Assembly (NCBI GenBank): GCA_005406025.1
Contig: BGZK01000738.1
Span: 186,001-250,000, forward strand
DNA length: 64,000 nucleotides
From: Eumeta japonica
Taxonomy: Eukaryota; Arthropoda; Insecta; Lepidoptera; Psychidae
Direction: 5' to 3'
Of this stretch, positions 32,725 through 45,203 are shown piece by piece. Each line of letters opens with the position of its first letter. Positions within the stretch are counted from its first letter, which is position 1. The position numbers and the translations under genes are program-made. The notes beneath the pieces are model-generated. The model was not told the origin of the DNA, searched no databases, and worked only from the letters and a program-made list of their open reading frames with translations.

Positions 32725-33990
32725 GCCATGCTCGAAAATCCATAGGGTACCTAATGATTGGTGTAAAATAGTCATTGTACCTTTCTATAAAGGGAAAGGC
32801 TCACAGCAAGTTTGCACATATTACTGCCCTATAAGGCTCCTCAGCGTCGTTGGCAAACTGTATGCGAAAATGATTATCTAAAGAGTTGTGAATGAGACTG
32901 AAAACAGTATTTGGTACGTACAAACGGGATTTCAAAAAGGGATGGGGTGTACGGACCTAATTTTTTCTCTGCAAAACATTGCCGAAAAGGTTTTGGCCAG
33001 CGGCCAAAAGGTTTTCTGTATTTTCATAGATTTGGAAAAAGCTTATGATAGAGTGAAAAGAAATGATTTATGGAAAACCCTATCCGCGCATGGTGTGAGT
33101 AGCGGAATGATACAGACGCTACAATCTCTATACAAGACCTCCAATGCTTGCGTCGGAATTAATGAGGTATACACTGACTGGCTTGATATCCGCAGGGGTG
33201 TCAGACAGGGATGAGGAGCTTCACCATGGCTATTCAACCTATTCAAGGACAGTTGTCTTTATGATTTGAAAGAGTATGAGGGTTGACTAAGGATGGATGA
33301 GCTGTCTGTACACCGAAGACCAAGTAATCCTTGCGCCGTCGGCGTGCGAGCTGTAGGAGATGAAAATAAAATTAATAATTCTGCTACGAAAAGGGGTATG
33401 AAAGTAGATGTCGTTAAAACTAAGGTGATGGTTTTAAAGGGGTGAAAGCACGACTGAATGCGATATACTTACAGAAGGTGAGAAAGTCGAACAAGTGAAA
33501 GAATTTGTATACCTGAGTAGTGTGTTTACAAATTATGGTTAACATGACAGAGATATCGAAAGGAGAGTAAATGCGAAAAATAAAGTGAATGTGACCTTGC
33601 TCGCTGTTATGAGTAGTAAGAGCGTCTCACGACAAGCGCGCTTGGCTATCCAATCGAGTCTCCAAAGGGTCCTAATTGCTACGCTTATGTATGCTAGTGA
33701 AAGCTGGATATGGCAGAAGAAAAATGGAAGTTGGATCAATGCAGTAGAGATTCGATCGCTGCGCAGTATGTGTGGAGTGTCTGGAAAGATACATGAAGAA
33801 ACAGTGATGTTATGTAATTTGAATGAAGATGTAGTGATTAGAGTAGAAAGAGATATGTTGCGGTGGTTTGTCTATCTGGAAACGATAAATGAAAATAAGC
33901 TGACAAAACAAATCTATAGAACGAATGTGTGTGATTGAAAAGTCGGCAAGGGTCGTCTTGAAAATCCTATGCAGACCATAGTAGTAGCAT
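32725..33990 (+). pseudogene. RTE-type reverse transcriptase, broken
   Basis: The longest open piece, from 32888, contains QTGFQKGMGCTDLIFSLQNI, the motif A block FCIFIDLEKAYDRV with its catalytic Asp, and DIRRGVRQG (motif B). A TGA stands in place of the Cys codon that normally follows. ASPWLFNLF continues after it. Motif C survives only as YTEDQVILAP near 33308 (normally YADD), after a deletion. The thumb and C-terminal part is readable from 33440 (VEQVKEFVYL; SVSRQARLAIQSS; IRSLRSMCGVSGK; RDMLRWFVYLE; QIYRTNVCD). Frameshifts and stops preclude function. Confidence 0.87.
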
Positions 33991-33991
33991 G

Positions 33992-34946
33992 TTAACCCTA
34001 GATCACTAAGCTTCGTCGAATCGACGACGCGAATTCGAAAAAAGTGTCATAAATTTCGAGTGCGCGGCCGCACCTATTTCAGCTCCCGTGTAATCTCCGT
34101 TGACCCGCTACCCCCGCGACAGACGGTAGTGTTTCTTGTGCGGGAGGCCTGTGAGCACCAGACCAGCGACCATGGCTCGTCGCATCGACGAAGGTTAGTA
34201 TTAACGTTACATTTTTTACTATTGTGTTTCTTTTTTTTTAAGATTATTTTTTAGTTTTTACAATGTAAAGTAATTATTTTTTTATTACAGATACGATTCT
34301 TCAGCTATTATTATCAGATAATAGTGACGAAGAAAATTCATCAGAGAGTGAGAAGGAAGACCACATAGAGGTTGATCCCGCTTATGAATCAGTTAGTGAG
34401 GATGAGGTCTCTCTTTGACACAATATCCACCTCCAGGACTAGACGTTCAGGTAAATGACTACGCATCTCCATCAATTGAAAATTTGTGCCATATGCCCGT
34501 CAGCAAAACGAAGGATGACGAAATCTACTTGCTAGTGCTATAAGTCATTGTGTGGCGAACACAAACTTGACGTGTGCCACAAATGTCTTAGTTCATAGTC
34601 TTTTACCAAATTATGTTTTTTGTTAATTTCATATGTTACTTTTGATTATTTGAGTTTTTCGAAGAATTATGTTTTAGTTTTAATTGGTAAGCATTTAAAA
34701 ACAAATATTTATATTTTGAGCGAAAAATATGGTCTCAGTAAAAGTCTGATTAAGTAATAATTATGTGATTTAAATAAATAAAAATGTTATTTTTTTCTAA
34801 GTAAATAAATATAATAAAAAAAATATGTAAAAGAAATTAATATTTTATTCAATAAAATCTTATAAACCTACTTTTTTGACAGCGTAGTCGAAACGACGAA
34901 GGTTAGTAATAAGCGTTGAAAAATAAGGTTAGTGATCTAGGGTTAA
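33992..34946 (+). mobile_element. piggyBac-type element, internally deleted
   Basis: TTAA duplications at 33992-33995 and 34943-34946 flank 947 bp whose ends are ccctagatcactaa (33996) and its exact reverse complement ttagtgatctaggg (ending 34942). These match the CCCTAGA start typical of piggyBac elements. Subterminal copies of cttcgtcgaatcgacga-like sequence occur near both ends (34011, 34880-34910). Only the N- and C-terminal ends of a transposase gene remain inside. Removing the element and one TTAA rejoins the RTE reading frame (…KSYADHSSSM then LKKG), which confirms the insertion point. Confidence 0.93.
34172..34598 (+). pseudogene. piggyBac transposase ends, catalytic core deleted
   Basis: Exon 1 is 34172-34193 (ATGGCTCGTCGCATCGACGAAG). 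An intron follows from the donor gttagt at 34194 to the acceptor ttattacag ending at 34290. Exon 2 continues in frame: MARRIDEDTILQLLLSDNSD, then an acidic Ser/Glu-rich stretch to a TGA at 34416, as in the N-terminus of piggyBac transposases. At 34536-34598 the piece CYKSLCGEHKLDVCHKCLSS and a stop match the C-terminal cysteine-rich finger (C-x4-C, C-x2-C). The DDD nuclease core between them is absent, and frames do not join. The intron call rests on the restored frame and good splice sites. Confidence 0.8.
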
Positions 34947-35047
34947 AAAAAGGTTTGAAGCACCCGAAACCGACGAGCTTACATGAAAATCTATAGTCTC
35001 TGCCTGCCCTTCTGGGAAATAGGCGTGAGATAATATTATTATTAAAT

Positions 35048-36799
35048 AGATATATTGCGTTTAAGTTTAGTCGAAATTCATAAAATTTTAGAATTGGTTA
35101 CATAGTATACCAACAGCAATTTAGCATATTATTATTGTGTTGTTGCGCACGACGAAAGCAGTAACTTCATACTTTCTGCGGTTATTAAGCAATTGATACT
35201 ATAGTTATAAAATCATAGTAAATACAAAAGACTTTTTGTCATTCAAAAGTATTCTAAGAGAAATACATATTTAAAGATTACCCATTAAAATAATACTTTA
35301 CTTGAGCTTATAAAAACATAATTTAAGTAAGTTAACAAAACAAGTCAGAAAAAGTAAATTGTGAGAAAAACTTTAAGCGCCAATCACCGGAAATTATGCA
35401 ACACGTACTTACTGCCATTATTGCTAGCGCGGCAGTATTAGACGTATATGCATTTTTAATCGATTTCAAAAGAAGGTGGGTTCTATGTTCTTCTGTATAT
35501 ATTTTTTTTGTATGTTTAGCAATAATTTCGCCAATTGAGAAACGATTTGTTTTTTTTTATTATGCCTGAAATGACATATTCCTAAAGTGGTCTCATAGTC
35601 ACCAAGTCAGGATCTGATAACGGGATCTCAGGAAAATCGAGGGAAACCCTGAAAAATGGAGGCATATATAGTGTATTTGAAATCTTTTTTTTTTGGTTTT
35701 CAAGGTTTTGAGTATGGTAGTTATCATACCATACTGTTTGTTGAGCTGCCCGAGTCATAAAAGAAATTCTATTTTTGACCTAAGAAGCCTCAATTCCTTT
35801 AATGTTTTATTTGCCACATTGAAAATAACTCTACAATAACACTCTAAATCCTCATAGAAGATTTTGAGGTTTAAATGAGAATCACCCGTTGATTTGAATT
35901 TCTAACTACAACCTAAAAACGTGATTCTAATTACGTGAAAAGTAATATTTTGGACTCAGAAAAATTTTGCCCTAATGAAAAAAAAATCCAAAATAATTTA
36001 TAGGTAACTAGATTATATGAGAACTATATTTTGCATGTTTAAGTTATAAATTTTAAAATATTATTAATGAAATTATATATGTATGTATATTATACGTGTA
36101 TCAAATTAATTTATTGCTCCATTTTAGCGTTATTACGCAGTTCATTTGATGTGAAGTGTATTATTCTTCAATATTATGTATACTGAGTTTTTGTGAACAA
36201 AATAATTTTTATGGAAAATAGGTCATATGAGAATTTTGAGGTTTTTGTGATTCAAATGTGGATCCTGTAGTTGTAGTTTGATCCTCAAAACTGTAAAACC
36301 AACCCTAAGTAGGATTTTGAGGTACAAACTGGGATTACTTTCAATGTTGAATCCAATCTTTACATCTCGAACTAATCCGCGAAAACCTCACTGAAGATTT
36401 TGAGATCTTAATGTAAATTTATTTTTTGACTCGGGTAATGATAAAAACCACAACAGTCCTTAACGGTTAGGAGTTAAGCGATAATTCTTCGATTTATGGC
36501 CAGAAAAACTACTCTTTGATAACTATTAGTAAAGTATACACAGAGTTAAAATTAATTACTTATTTATCTATCTACATATTTTCATTCATTTATATAATTC
36601 TAACGTGACAATTGTAACAGGAACACGTCAGAACTTTTAGCGACAAAAATAAAAACAGAACGAATAAATTTCACTTGGAAATGAATGAAAGTATAATCGC
36701 TATGGTGATTATCAGTGAACTATAAATTTGGAATTGGAACTGCTTTTCCATTTGCTCCATACAAAAGTAAAGGAAATGCATGGCTGATTTTCTTAAGCA
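35048..36799. other. AT-rich stretch with a recurring phrase
   Basis: No gene. The phrase gattttgaggt(t/a)-(t/c)aaa or a close relative recurs at about 35862, 36228, 36317 and 36397, each time near the word 'cctca'. It may be a very worn tandem or dispersed repeat. Confidence 0.4.
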
Positions 36800-36826
36800 T
36801 GGCCTGTTTCATATCGAAAGTGATCG

Positions 36827-36884
36827 AGGATGATCGAGGTGTGAAGGAAACGAAACTACGTTCCCTTCACACCTCGATCATCCT
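36827..36884. repeat. Perfect 21-bp hairpin, 16-base loop
   Basis: Arm aggatgatcgaggtgtgaagg (36827-36847) is the exact reverse complement of 36864-36884. Pairing continues into the loop (gaaacg with cgttcc, one mismatch), and after a bulge gaaagtgat (36815) can pair with atcactttc (36898). A stem this regular could be a small-RNA precursor or a foldback scar; I recognise no known miRNA seed. Confidence 0.9.
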
Positions 36885-36899
36885 GTTCGTGCATACATC

Positions 36900-39800
36900 A
36901 CTTTCAAATGCAAATAGAAAAATGTTCTCCAATGCTTTGATGTTTTAAAACACTTAAATACAGACAGGAATCACAGATTAGAATCGTTGAAGGTTTTGGA
37001 GAAAATTTTCAAAGTATAGGTCTGTTCTAATTATCACCTTTAACAAAATAAAGCGTATATCTCAATTTCTTAACTATAATATGCTGTAAAGTCAGAAACA
37101 AATCAAATCGCTATTTAGCAAACACGAATAATTCTCATTACTCTTTTTGAAGATAAGAGAAATCGAACGAACAAATGTTGATAAATTCTATCATGAATCT
37201 AAATACATTGAATCTAAGACCCTATCATAAATTGTAAAATCCAAAAGTACCCGCCTTTTGACGCTAATTCGAAATCAGAAAAAGTGTAAAAAAAAACAAT
37301 TTTGTTCTAATTTTAGGTTTAAATTTCGCGGAATTTTCGATTTAAAGAGAAGAATATAAACGCACGCGAAATAGGCTGTAATTATAAATTAGCTGACTAA
37401 CACCGCCCATTCGCGCCCTAAAGCTAAACCTTATTTATTCATAGATACTAAAATGCACTACCTCAATCGCTTCGCGTTATGAGGCATGCGATATACAAAA
37501 CACGAGTTCTATTTTAATTTTTTATTAATATCAATTAAATGACATTAAATTAAACAGATTTTCAATAGAAAATCAGGGGAAGCAAGTGTAAAGTAAATAA
37601 AAAAAACATCTCCATATATGAAGTGATTTCTGACGTTATCGTGACTACACCCGGCATCCATACGGACGCAAACACATGGACATCCATAGAATTTTTTATT
37701 CAGTCACTTTTTTTTTCACATTATGTACAATAAATGTTACTTTGTTATTATAATTGCGTTAATTGGATAGTTTTTCTACATATCAGTGTACGCATATCAA
37801 AGTATAAGTGCGATATGCATTATATTATGGAAGAGGCAATCATAGTTCAAGACAGCACTTGTTTTGTGCGTTGAGGTTAAGGCACTACCTCAGACTCTTT
37901 GCGTTATGAAGAGTGCAAAAGTACGCACTCAGAATTCTTAACACAAAAACTCACTCCACAAAATTTTCAGGTGCCCAATATACCAAATACCCGCCTTATA
38001 AATAATAGAATTAGGTCTTTTAATTAAAAATACGAAGGACATGTATCCCCCTTAACGATAATCTTAAAAGCTGTGTTTTCAGCTTACCCTTGCCTCCGCT
38101 TTTATAATTCCTTTTTGCCATTTTTATGCGCGAAAAATGTTAGCCCTACGATTTCTGCCACAAAAGCGATGCCCGGGCGCTGGCACGAGGCTCACGTTGT
38201 GTGGCTAAATGAAAATAGATAAAATTGTAAAGGAAAAAGCACGTTGTTTCGTCGGCATAGGCGAAGGGGATTAAACACTTTTTTTTTTTGCAGGCAAATA
38301 CGGGATAACGCGTTTGCGCAAGCCGACATTTTAAATTAAGGCCTAGAATCCAGAATTATTTTCGCTCTGCGCGTTTCTCCGACGAACCTAATAAAGTCGT
38401 CTGTATTTGTCGATATATTAGCATAAAACTGAAGAATCTATAGAAAATTGTTTTTTCGTATTTTTTGCAGCTCAAATAAGAAAAGTGAGTATTGTCAGCC
38501 ATTTAAAAATGATCCAATGTAAAATAGTACATGTATGAACATACGACAGACGACTTGTAATATGAAGCATAAATGAATATATCACGTATGAATAAAGTAC
38601 TGGACAAAAACAACGAAAGAACAACGACATAAAGACGTGTTATAATGTGTCAGTATGGAGATTACAACGCGACGCAACGCCGTGACATGCTCGTTTGAAG
38701 CAGGCGCAAGATGATCGAGGCATACATTTTATAAATCCACTAGCTATCGTAATCCGGTTTAATAAGCTTCGGCTCTATAACACAAATAGATGCAGTATGT
38801 TTATAACGGATCTTATTCAAATAAGAAAAACTAGAGAACTAGTTTACATATATCTAATTTCTACTCTAGGACGTGACTGTTGATTCAATCTAGTTCACCG
38901 AAATTTTTTTTTGTTGTCTGTTTCTTCATATGCCGATATCAATATTATTATCGATATATTAACTCATTTCATATAAATATATAAGTATATAGTGTGATAT
39001 ATGATGATTGCATATCTAATAATATATAAGAATTAATATTTATTTGTTCGTATTTTAGACACTTTTATGCCATACATCTGATTACGATAAAACCAACCCA
39101 ATAGGTTGACAGTTTTATTAGAAACGTTGCTATTTTCATGCTTATAACTTTGTAGTTGCAAGAAAGTTATAAGCATGAAAATAGCTACGTTTTTTACCCG
39201 AGTTCTTCTTCCTATTTGTACTATTTAACAGATTTCAGAAATTAGTTCACTCACAAAATGCCAAGACCTACCCCCGAACAGGATCCAAATCACAAGCAAG
39301 ACAAAAAGCAGAAGCGACAGTGGAGACCGGGACGAATCAAAAGCAAAAACGGGACCGCTGTCGAAATCAAGACAGTTAAGGCTAGAGCCGCGGACGAAAA
39401 CTAGTAAATATGTACGCAAAGAAATAATTTCAATGATTTTTATAAATTAATCAGTTTTTGTTTTGTTGAATAAAATAAAAAAATAAATTATGCAGGCCTG
39501 AAAACAACTTTTACTAACATAATATTTAAGCAGGAGCTGAAATGGTAATTCTATTATATTTTATTACAGACATAAAACATATTTTTAAAGTCTATTATCT
39601 TATTCGTATGTAAAATAATAAAAAAAATTCGACACAGTTACTTTTTACTATTAACCTTAATTTGTATTCAATTATAACTATTTAAACATTTTTAAATTCA
39701 TATATTGAATATTTGAACACACAAAAACGCTAAAATAATTTATATATATTGATAAATAATGTGCACATTACAGGTATATGTCCGTTTACAAAAAAATTAT

Positions 39801-40700
39801 AAATTTATTCAAAATCAAAAACTTATCGATATAAGGTCGAGGGTACATCCCTGGGCGAAGGAAGCGCGAGCTAAAATGTTTGCGGAAGCGGCTCTCAAGC
39901 GCTGCTGATTGGTTATTTGTATTTCTGCTACGGGTCCGAACTTTGACATTTTTCTAATACACTCCTCTTCTTTGCATATTTCGAGTCGGGCGAATTGCAT
40001 TTCACAGTTAAAATGTTGAATTTCGTTTATTTACTTCTCTGGTGAAGTTGTTCTGGAGCACTTATCCAGATCCTTGGTATATTCGATGTAATTTTATTCA
40101 TGTAATATCGAATGGTTCCCATAAAATATCTGAAAATTGACGAGAGGTATCCTTGTCCAAAACTCGATGTACTACAGTAGTAAACTACTGTACTAGACTA
40201 TTAGTGTTTTTTTCAGTCAATCAATCAATAAATAATGATCAAATCGTATATATCACTTACTAGACTTGTAAATAAACATACAATAGAGGGTCCCCCAAAC
40301 ACCAAAAAACCGAACTAATTTTACTTACATCAAGATATATTTTTAATTTGAATAAAGCAATCTTGAGCTAAAGACTTACGAGCAACATACATAAATCTTA
40401 TAAGTCGTGTAAAACGTATTGTTAAAGAATCGGAAAAATCAGTAAATATTCTAAATATATTATTAAACATCAAATAATCTGCATAAAGAAAGAAGTCGAA
40501 AATTGAATAAAAAATTGTCTATTTATTTTACATTCCATTAAACTAGAATTTTTATTATTTATTATAATAATCGTATTAGAAATATAAACAAACAATATAA
40601 ATATCTTAATCCTGGTACTTTTTTCAACACAAAACGGAAAATCTTTTCTACGTAATATTTTTCTTTGTACTTTCATCTTCAGAAAATATATGTACATTTT
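36900..40700. other. Long AT-rich stretch
   Basis: No gene recognised. The part at 38090-38260 is less AT-rich and contains gcccgggcgctggcacgagg; it could be a weak cis-element. One perfect hairpin is listed separately (39129-39185). Confidence 0.5.
39129..39185. repeat. Perfect 23-bp hairpin
   Basis: gctattttcatgcttataac.. (39129-39151) is the exact reverse complement of 39163-39185, with an 11-base loop. No coding potential. Confidence 0.92.
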
Positions 40701-41029
40701 TGTTATATACGTAATATCTCTCTATCTGTAATCACAATTTTAGCTTGAGTAGCACTGTTGCGATTTAAATAGTTGTTTTTCCAATATCCCACCAGAACCA
40801 ATAAAAACTTCTTAAAATTAGATGAACTATTTTCAATCTGATTTTCAGACAAAGAATGTGGAGTTAGGAACTCAAATGGAGAGGCAAAGGAGAAAAAGAA
40901 AATATGAGAGAGGGCAGAAACATGTACATTGAAAGGTTGAACAGTAAGATGGGCGTGAGCGAGAAAAAGACGAAAAGCGAGTGAAAAAGGGACTAGGGTT
41001 CAAATCGGCAATAGAACCAAAATTATATT

Positions 41030-41132
41030 GGTACTAGATTCAAAATTAGGATTAGCGTCGCAGTTTAAATGAAAACCAAAGATTTTTTCAAGATACATTA
41101 TCCACGAGGGCGGAGTCGCAGGCAAAAGCTAA
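41030..41132 (+). mobile_element. Helitron-type 3' end
   Basis: atccacgagggcggagtcgc then aggcaaaagCTAA at 41099-41132 matches the lepidopteran Helitron-type terminus (hairpin, then CTRR). A 5' terminus is not visible, and the purine-rich sequence before it (40855-40990) is of unknown origin. Confidence 0.55.
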
Positions 41133-42385
41133 TGTTATATACTTGTATCTTACTAATTAACTAATTTAACCCAAAAAGAATCATTTCATACAAGCCTCTT
41201 TTCAGTACTTCGCGATATCTAAAATGTTCTTGTGTTAAGCGTTTGTCGTTCCGCTGCCGAGTTAAAATATCCTTAGTCATTTCTAACGTGGTTATGATTT
41301 GAAATCGGTTCCTTGTGCTTCGCGGCAACGCCATCAATTACTGGGGAACCACTAAATTGGTTTCCCATAATCCATCTTTATCGCCGCAATTTCAACAAAA
41401 TAAAGCAACCAAATCTCAGTTGACAAGAAAGCAAAAAAACTTGTCGGCACCTACAAGTTTTCGCACCCACAAAAACAATAGAAATGTGAAATGCGTAAAG
41501 TTTTCTCCAAATTCAAAACCAATTATACGACGTTTCATTATGTTTTTCGGCCTTTATCATATCGCGCCCTATTTAAATTGAATAAATATTTAGAGGTGAC
41601 TGAATAAAAACTTTGTGTTTGATGTCGTGGCCAGTATTAGGACCGAACAAAAATCAGTAAGTTGTGTGAGAATGTCATGGTATAGACGGTATGTAAAACT
41701 TAAATAAAAGAGAGGTTATTCGATACAAAAAATAAAGAACTTCATTCTACGTTCACCCAGCTGAGCCACGGGCACAACTACTTATTAAAAACGGATTACA
41801 TCTGTTACATGTTAATTCTGTTACGGACAAAGCATTTAACTACTCACTAATTGAATCTTCAAAAGACCCTTAAAGGAGTTTTGCTTCAAAACTATTTCGC
41901 AACAATCCGTTCTTTTCTACTTAGCATAGGTATTTTAAATATGTCGAAGTGTTAACACTTACACACACACTTATTGCATCTTTAATTAGAAATTCGGTAA
42001 TGTAATTCAGCAAAGAAGGGTTCTAAGCTAAAGATGAAATTTTATAATTTTTTTCGTAGTTGAAATAATGTACGTGATGGAAAAATAAAAAAGGATCGCT
42101 CCAAAAAAATCATATACGTGGGGCGCACTATAAGTTTTCTGAACTGGCCACTTACATGAACAATGCTTAAAAAGCAATTATTACATTTGAAAATGAAACT
42201 CTTTGGCTGTAGAATACAGTTTTTTTCATCTAACTGTCAATTATTTTTACATTGTGAAATGGCAGAGAATATTTCGAGAAAATTCGTTTCCGACCGTACA
42301 TAGTAATTTTTTCTTGCTCAATCCAGAAATTTTCAGTGCACCCTACGTACGGATTAAATTGCCAAATTGATGGCATATTAAAAAT
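41133..42385. other. AT-rich non-coding stretch
   Basis: I see nothing in it. Confidence 0.5.
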
Positions 42386-42440
42386 CTGGCCAAGTGCGAG
42401 TCGGACTCGCGCGCCGAGGGTTCCGTACAAACCTGTAGGT
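42386..42440 (+). mobile_element. End of lepidopteran dispersed repeat
   Basis: ctggccaagtgcgagtcgga then ctcgcgcgccgagggttccgta is the well-preserved form of the repeat end seen diverged at 8139 and inverted at 21947. The rest of the element is not obvious here. Confidence 0.65.
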
Positions 42441-42766
42441 ATATAAGTAAAAGTTCATCCATCAGGATAATCGAGTCACGGCATTTCAATCGCAAAATGA
42501 AATCCATAACATTACAATGTGGAAAGCTGGAGGAGTTTAATTTTAAAACAAAGGTCTCTTTATCGTTTCAGTAATCCTTTATTTTATATTAACACATATC
42601 ATATATTTTATAATACAACTGAAATACCTACACTAGCCTTGCAGCAGTCTTGCATAAGTTCTTTTATTAAAGTTGTTTACTTACAAAGTTTTTTAATCAC
42701 TATTTGAAAATTTGATTCAAAAATACTAATTAAATAATAAATTTGAACCAAATCTGTAAATGGTGG
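42441..42766. other. AT-rich spacer
   Basis: I see nothing in it. Confidence 0.5.
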
Positions 42767-43255
42767 CTAAAAAAGATATGAATAATTACCATATTGAACA
42801 TTGAAGTTCGAAAAAACGTTATCTATAATTGTACTGCTTCTTGTAGTACTAGTGTTTATTAACGGAAACATGTTTATGGATGAAAAATATGTGGAAATTC
42901 CATTTTGGGGATTCATTCTAAAATCGATATTGAAGTCTCTCACAACAATCAGACGAGAACATGAAATATACTTATTTAGGTTGCTGTCGTACATTGTTGT
43001 ATTTTTGCATTCTATTACAACATTAATTTGACATTGTGGTGACCTATGTACAGTTATTATTCTGACATTAAGCATCTCAAAATGCAAGCATTCACAATGG
43101 CCGTTTTCAGCGCCTGGGTTATTTAAATAATATCTCTTACATGACCCATCTGTCACGGCATCCTTAAGATTGCGACGTCCATGCGCGATACAATGTAGTC
43201 CCCTTCCCATGCACAGAGATGGGTCGCGGTCAATGCGGTAACTACAAATATGTTT
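42767..43255 (-). pseudogene. Non-LTR retrotransposon endonuclease fragment
   Basis: On the reverse strand this is part of an APE-type endonuclease domain as found in CR1/jockey elements. It opens before the first ATG with YRIDRDPSLCMGRG at about 43240-43200 (family block 'Y..YRxDR'), runs through FEMLNVRIITVHRSP, and reaches VVRDFNIDF near 42930, where the family has GDFNID (the Gly is replaced by Arg). STTRSSTIIDNVFSN follows, the block that normally precedes the catalytic SDH. The frame stays open for 147 codons from 43210 but is truncated at both ends, so it is a dead fragment. No RT follows downstream. Confidence 0.8.
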
Positions 43256-43269
43256 ATAATTTTTTTTTT

Positions 43270-43500
43270 CACAGCTTTAAGGCAATAGACCTAAGTATTT
43301 CACATGAATTGCAACTTGATACCTCTACGGGTTCATGAGGAAAAGGGTAATCAGTTTATAATTATTAAAAAATATATATTATGTAATATAACTAAAAATT
43401 TAAGGTATTCGCAATTTTTCCTCTATCCATGCTATAAGACGTCGCTGCATACCAAATTTCAAGATTCTGAATTCACGGAAACTGACGCTAGGAATCATTC
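43270..43500 (+). mobile_element. Dispersed lepidopteran repeat fragment
   Basis: Contains caacttgatacctctacggg..catgaggaaaaggg and later ccatgctataagacg..gcataccaaatttcaagattct, in an order shared in part with 61595-61700 (gacctaaatattctaccaca, acttgatacctccacgcac). Non-coding. Confidence 0.45.
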
Positions 43501-43639
43501 AAATTTATTTACATTTGTAGTTGAAGTGCAACCAGCCTCGGCCGTGCAATTTCGGCGGTCGTCAATTAAATCGTGGGTATGGAGGACTATAAAGTTTTGA
43601 AATTTCTTCAGAATAAAAAAGTTAACGATAATATCGAAC

Positions 43640-44640
43640 ATCACTATTAATTGAATATGTTTAACGGTTGACACCGAAAGCCATCCTTAGAACTTGCCGC
43701 TACGAAATTTTTTAATGTTCTTAAGCTTCTTAAGTTTAAAAATGTAGTTGTCTCAAGTTTTATTTAATTTTTATTTTATTTCTAAGTTTTACGTGCTTAA
43801 GAATTCGACAAAATTTGGCTTTATAGGTCATTCTTGAAACTTTTTCCACTTTCAAAGTCTTCAAAATTGTATCTAGCAGTAAGTTATTGAGTTTGAACAG
43901 AAAATATCAATTTCTGTGCTTTTTAAGGATATCACAATTCATATTAAAACATCATATTTATTTAAATAAAGCTCTATTTCTTTAATTTTTAAACTACTAT
44001 ATTTAACGAACGCGTTGTTTGATTTTGATTTACTTTGCGGCATTCGACACAATTTTTTACAGAAACGAAGTTGACAAGTACCAAACTTCAATCCAACAAA
44101 AACTTTAAAAGTTATTTTAGAAGTTCTTTTTTGCAAGTTTTTTGTTGGCGATATCATTCAAAAGAACAAATCGATTATAATGCAGTTTGACGATTAACGT
44201 TGTTTTCTTGAAGAGAACAAATGGTTAAGAATAAGACATTATCGGTATAGTAGTTTAAAAAATATTCTAAGCCGAACACTTATCAAAACAGATGAACTGA
44301 TTTTGATACATTTAGTAACGATCAACATTGTTTTTGTAAGAATAACTGCATTTATTTTGGAATTCATTAATAGAGCAATTTACAAAATATTATATAAAAA
44401 AACACACTTTTTAAAGTTTTCTCCAAATTTCAAATGTATTTTGGAATTTATTAATAGAGCAAGTTACAAAATATTGTAAAAAAAACACTGTCTAAAGTTT
44501 TCTCCAAGTCTCAAATTTCTTGAAAATTCGCCCTCCTGGGCGAAACTAGTTCGACATTTCAAGTAGTCTAAATTGAATAGAGTTCTTTCATGTATCGCAA
44601 ACTGAGTTTCGATCGTTAAATTCGTTCAAAGGTTATAAGA
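43640..44640 (-). repeat. Inverse-strand copy of the 12.5-kb repeat family
   Basis: Reverse-strand reading gives the family module: gcaaagtaaatcaaaatcaa then acaacgcgttc at about 44000-44040, and similar pieces at 43820-43880. A second short direct repeat is present near 44350 and 44440 (ttttggaatt.attaatagagcaa). Non-coding. Confidence 0.55.
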
Positions 44641-44646
44641 AATTTA

Positions 44647-44651
44647 CGCAC

Positions 44652-44704
<53 letters not shown>
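44647..44704. repeat. (CA)n microsatellite
   Basis: About 28 uninterrupted CA dinucleotides. Confidence 0.97.
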
Positions 44705-44707
<3 letters not shown>

Positions 44708-44734
44708 GGCATTTGTTTGATACGAGATAATATA

Positions 44735-45159
44735 ATATAAACTCACGTCTATTTCTCAGAGTGGTAGGTAGAGGCTAGATTTACATAAGGTAATGTTCTT
44801 TGCATATTTCTCTTGCTTCATTGGCATCCTTTAATCTTTTCATACAAACTTATCGGTTTCGAGCGCTTTAAATTTGGCCCTTTTTTAACATGCCACCTAT
44901 TTGATCTACACATGATTTTCTAGGGTGACTTTTGTCATCCTTTTCGTCACTCACATTCGCTACATGAATTTATTTCGTCTGTCCGCTTTTATTCATGCTT
45001 ATCATGAGACAGTTTTAGTATTCATAATAGCAAACAAGACCTCATTCACTTTATTTCTCGCAATCACTCTGTTTTCAATACCTCTATCTATCATGATTTC
45101 CATTTACAAGCAGACTACCTGAGCTTACAAAATCTTTCACTTGTTCTACTCTCTCGTCA

Positions 45160-45203
<44 letters not shown>

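Larger units (their letters stand above)
32725..35047 (+). mobile_element. RTE-type retrotransposon fossil with nested piggyBac
   Basis: A 5'-truncated RTE-type (non-LTR) element. It starts within the RT domain (…HRVPNDWCKIVIVPFYKGKG at about 32742), runs through the RT core and thumb, and ends after a stop at about 35030 with short ATT repeats (gataatattattatta). It is interrupted at 33996-34942 by a piggyBac-type element. Relatives lie at 26.96, 44.7, 50.0 and 51.3 kb. No target duplication was identified, so the left boundary is approximate. Confidence 0.85.
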
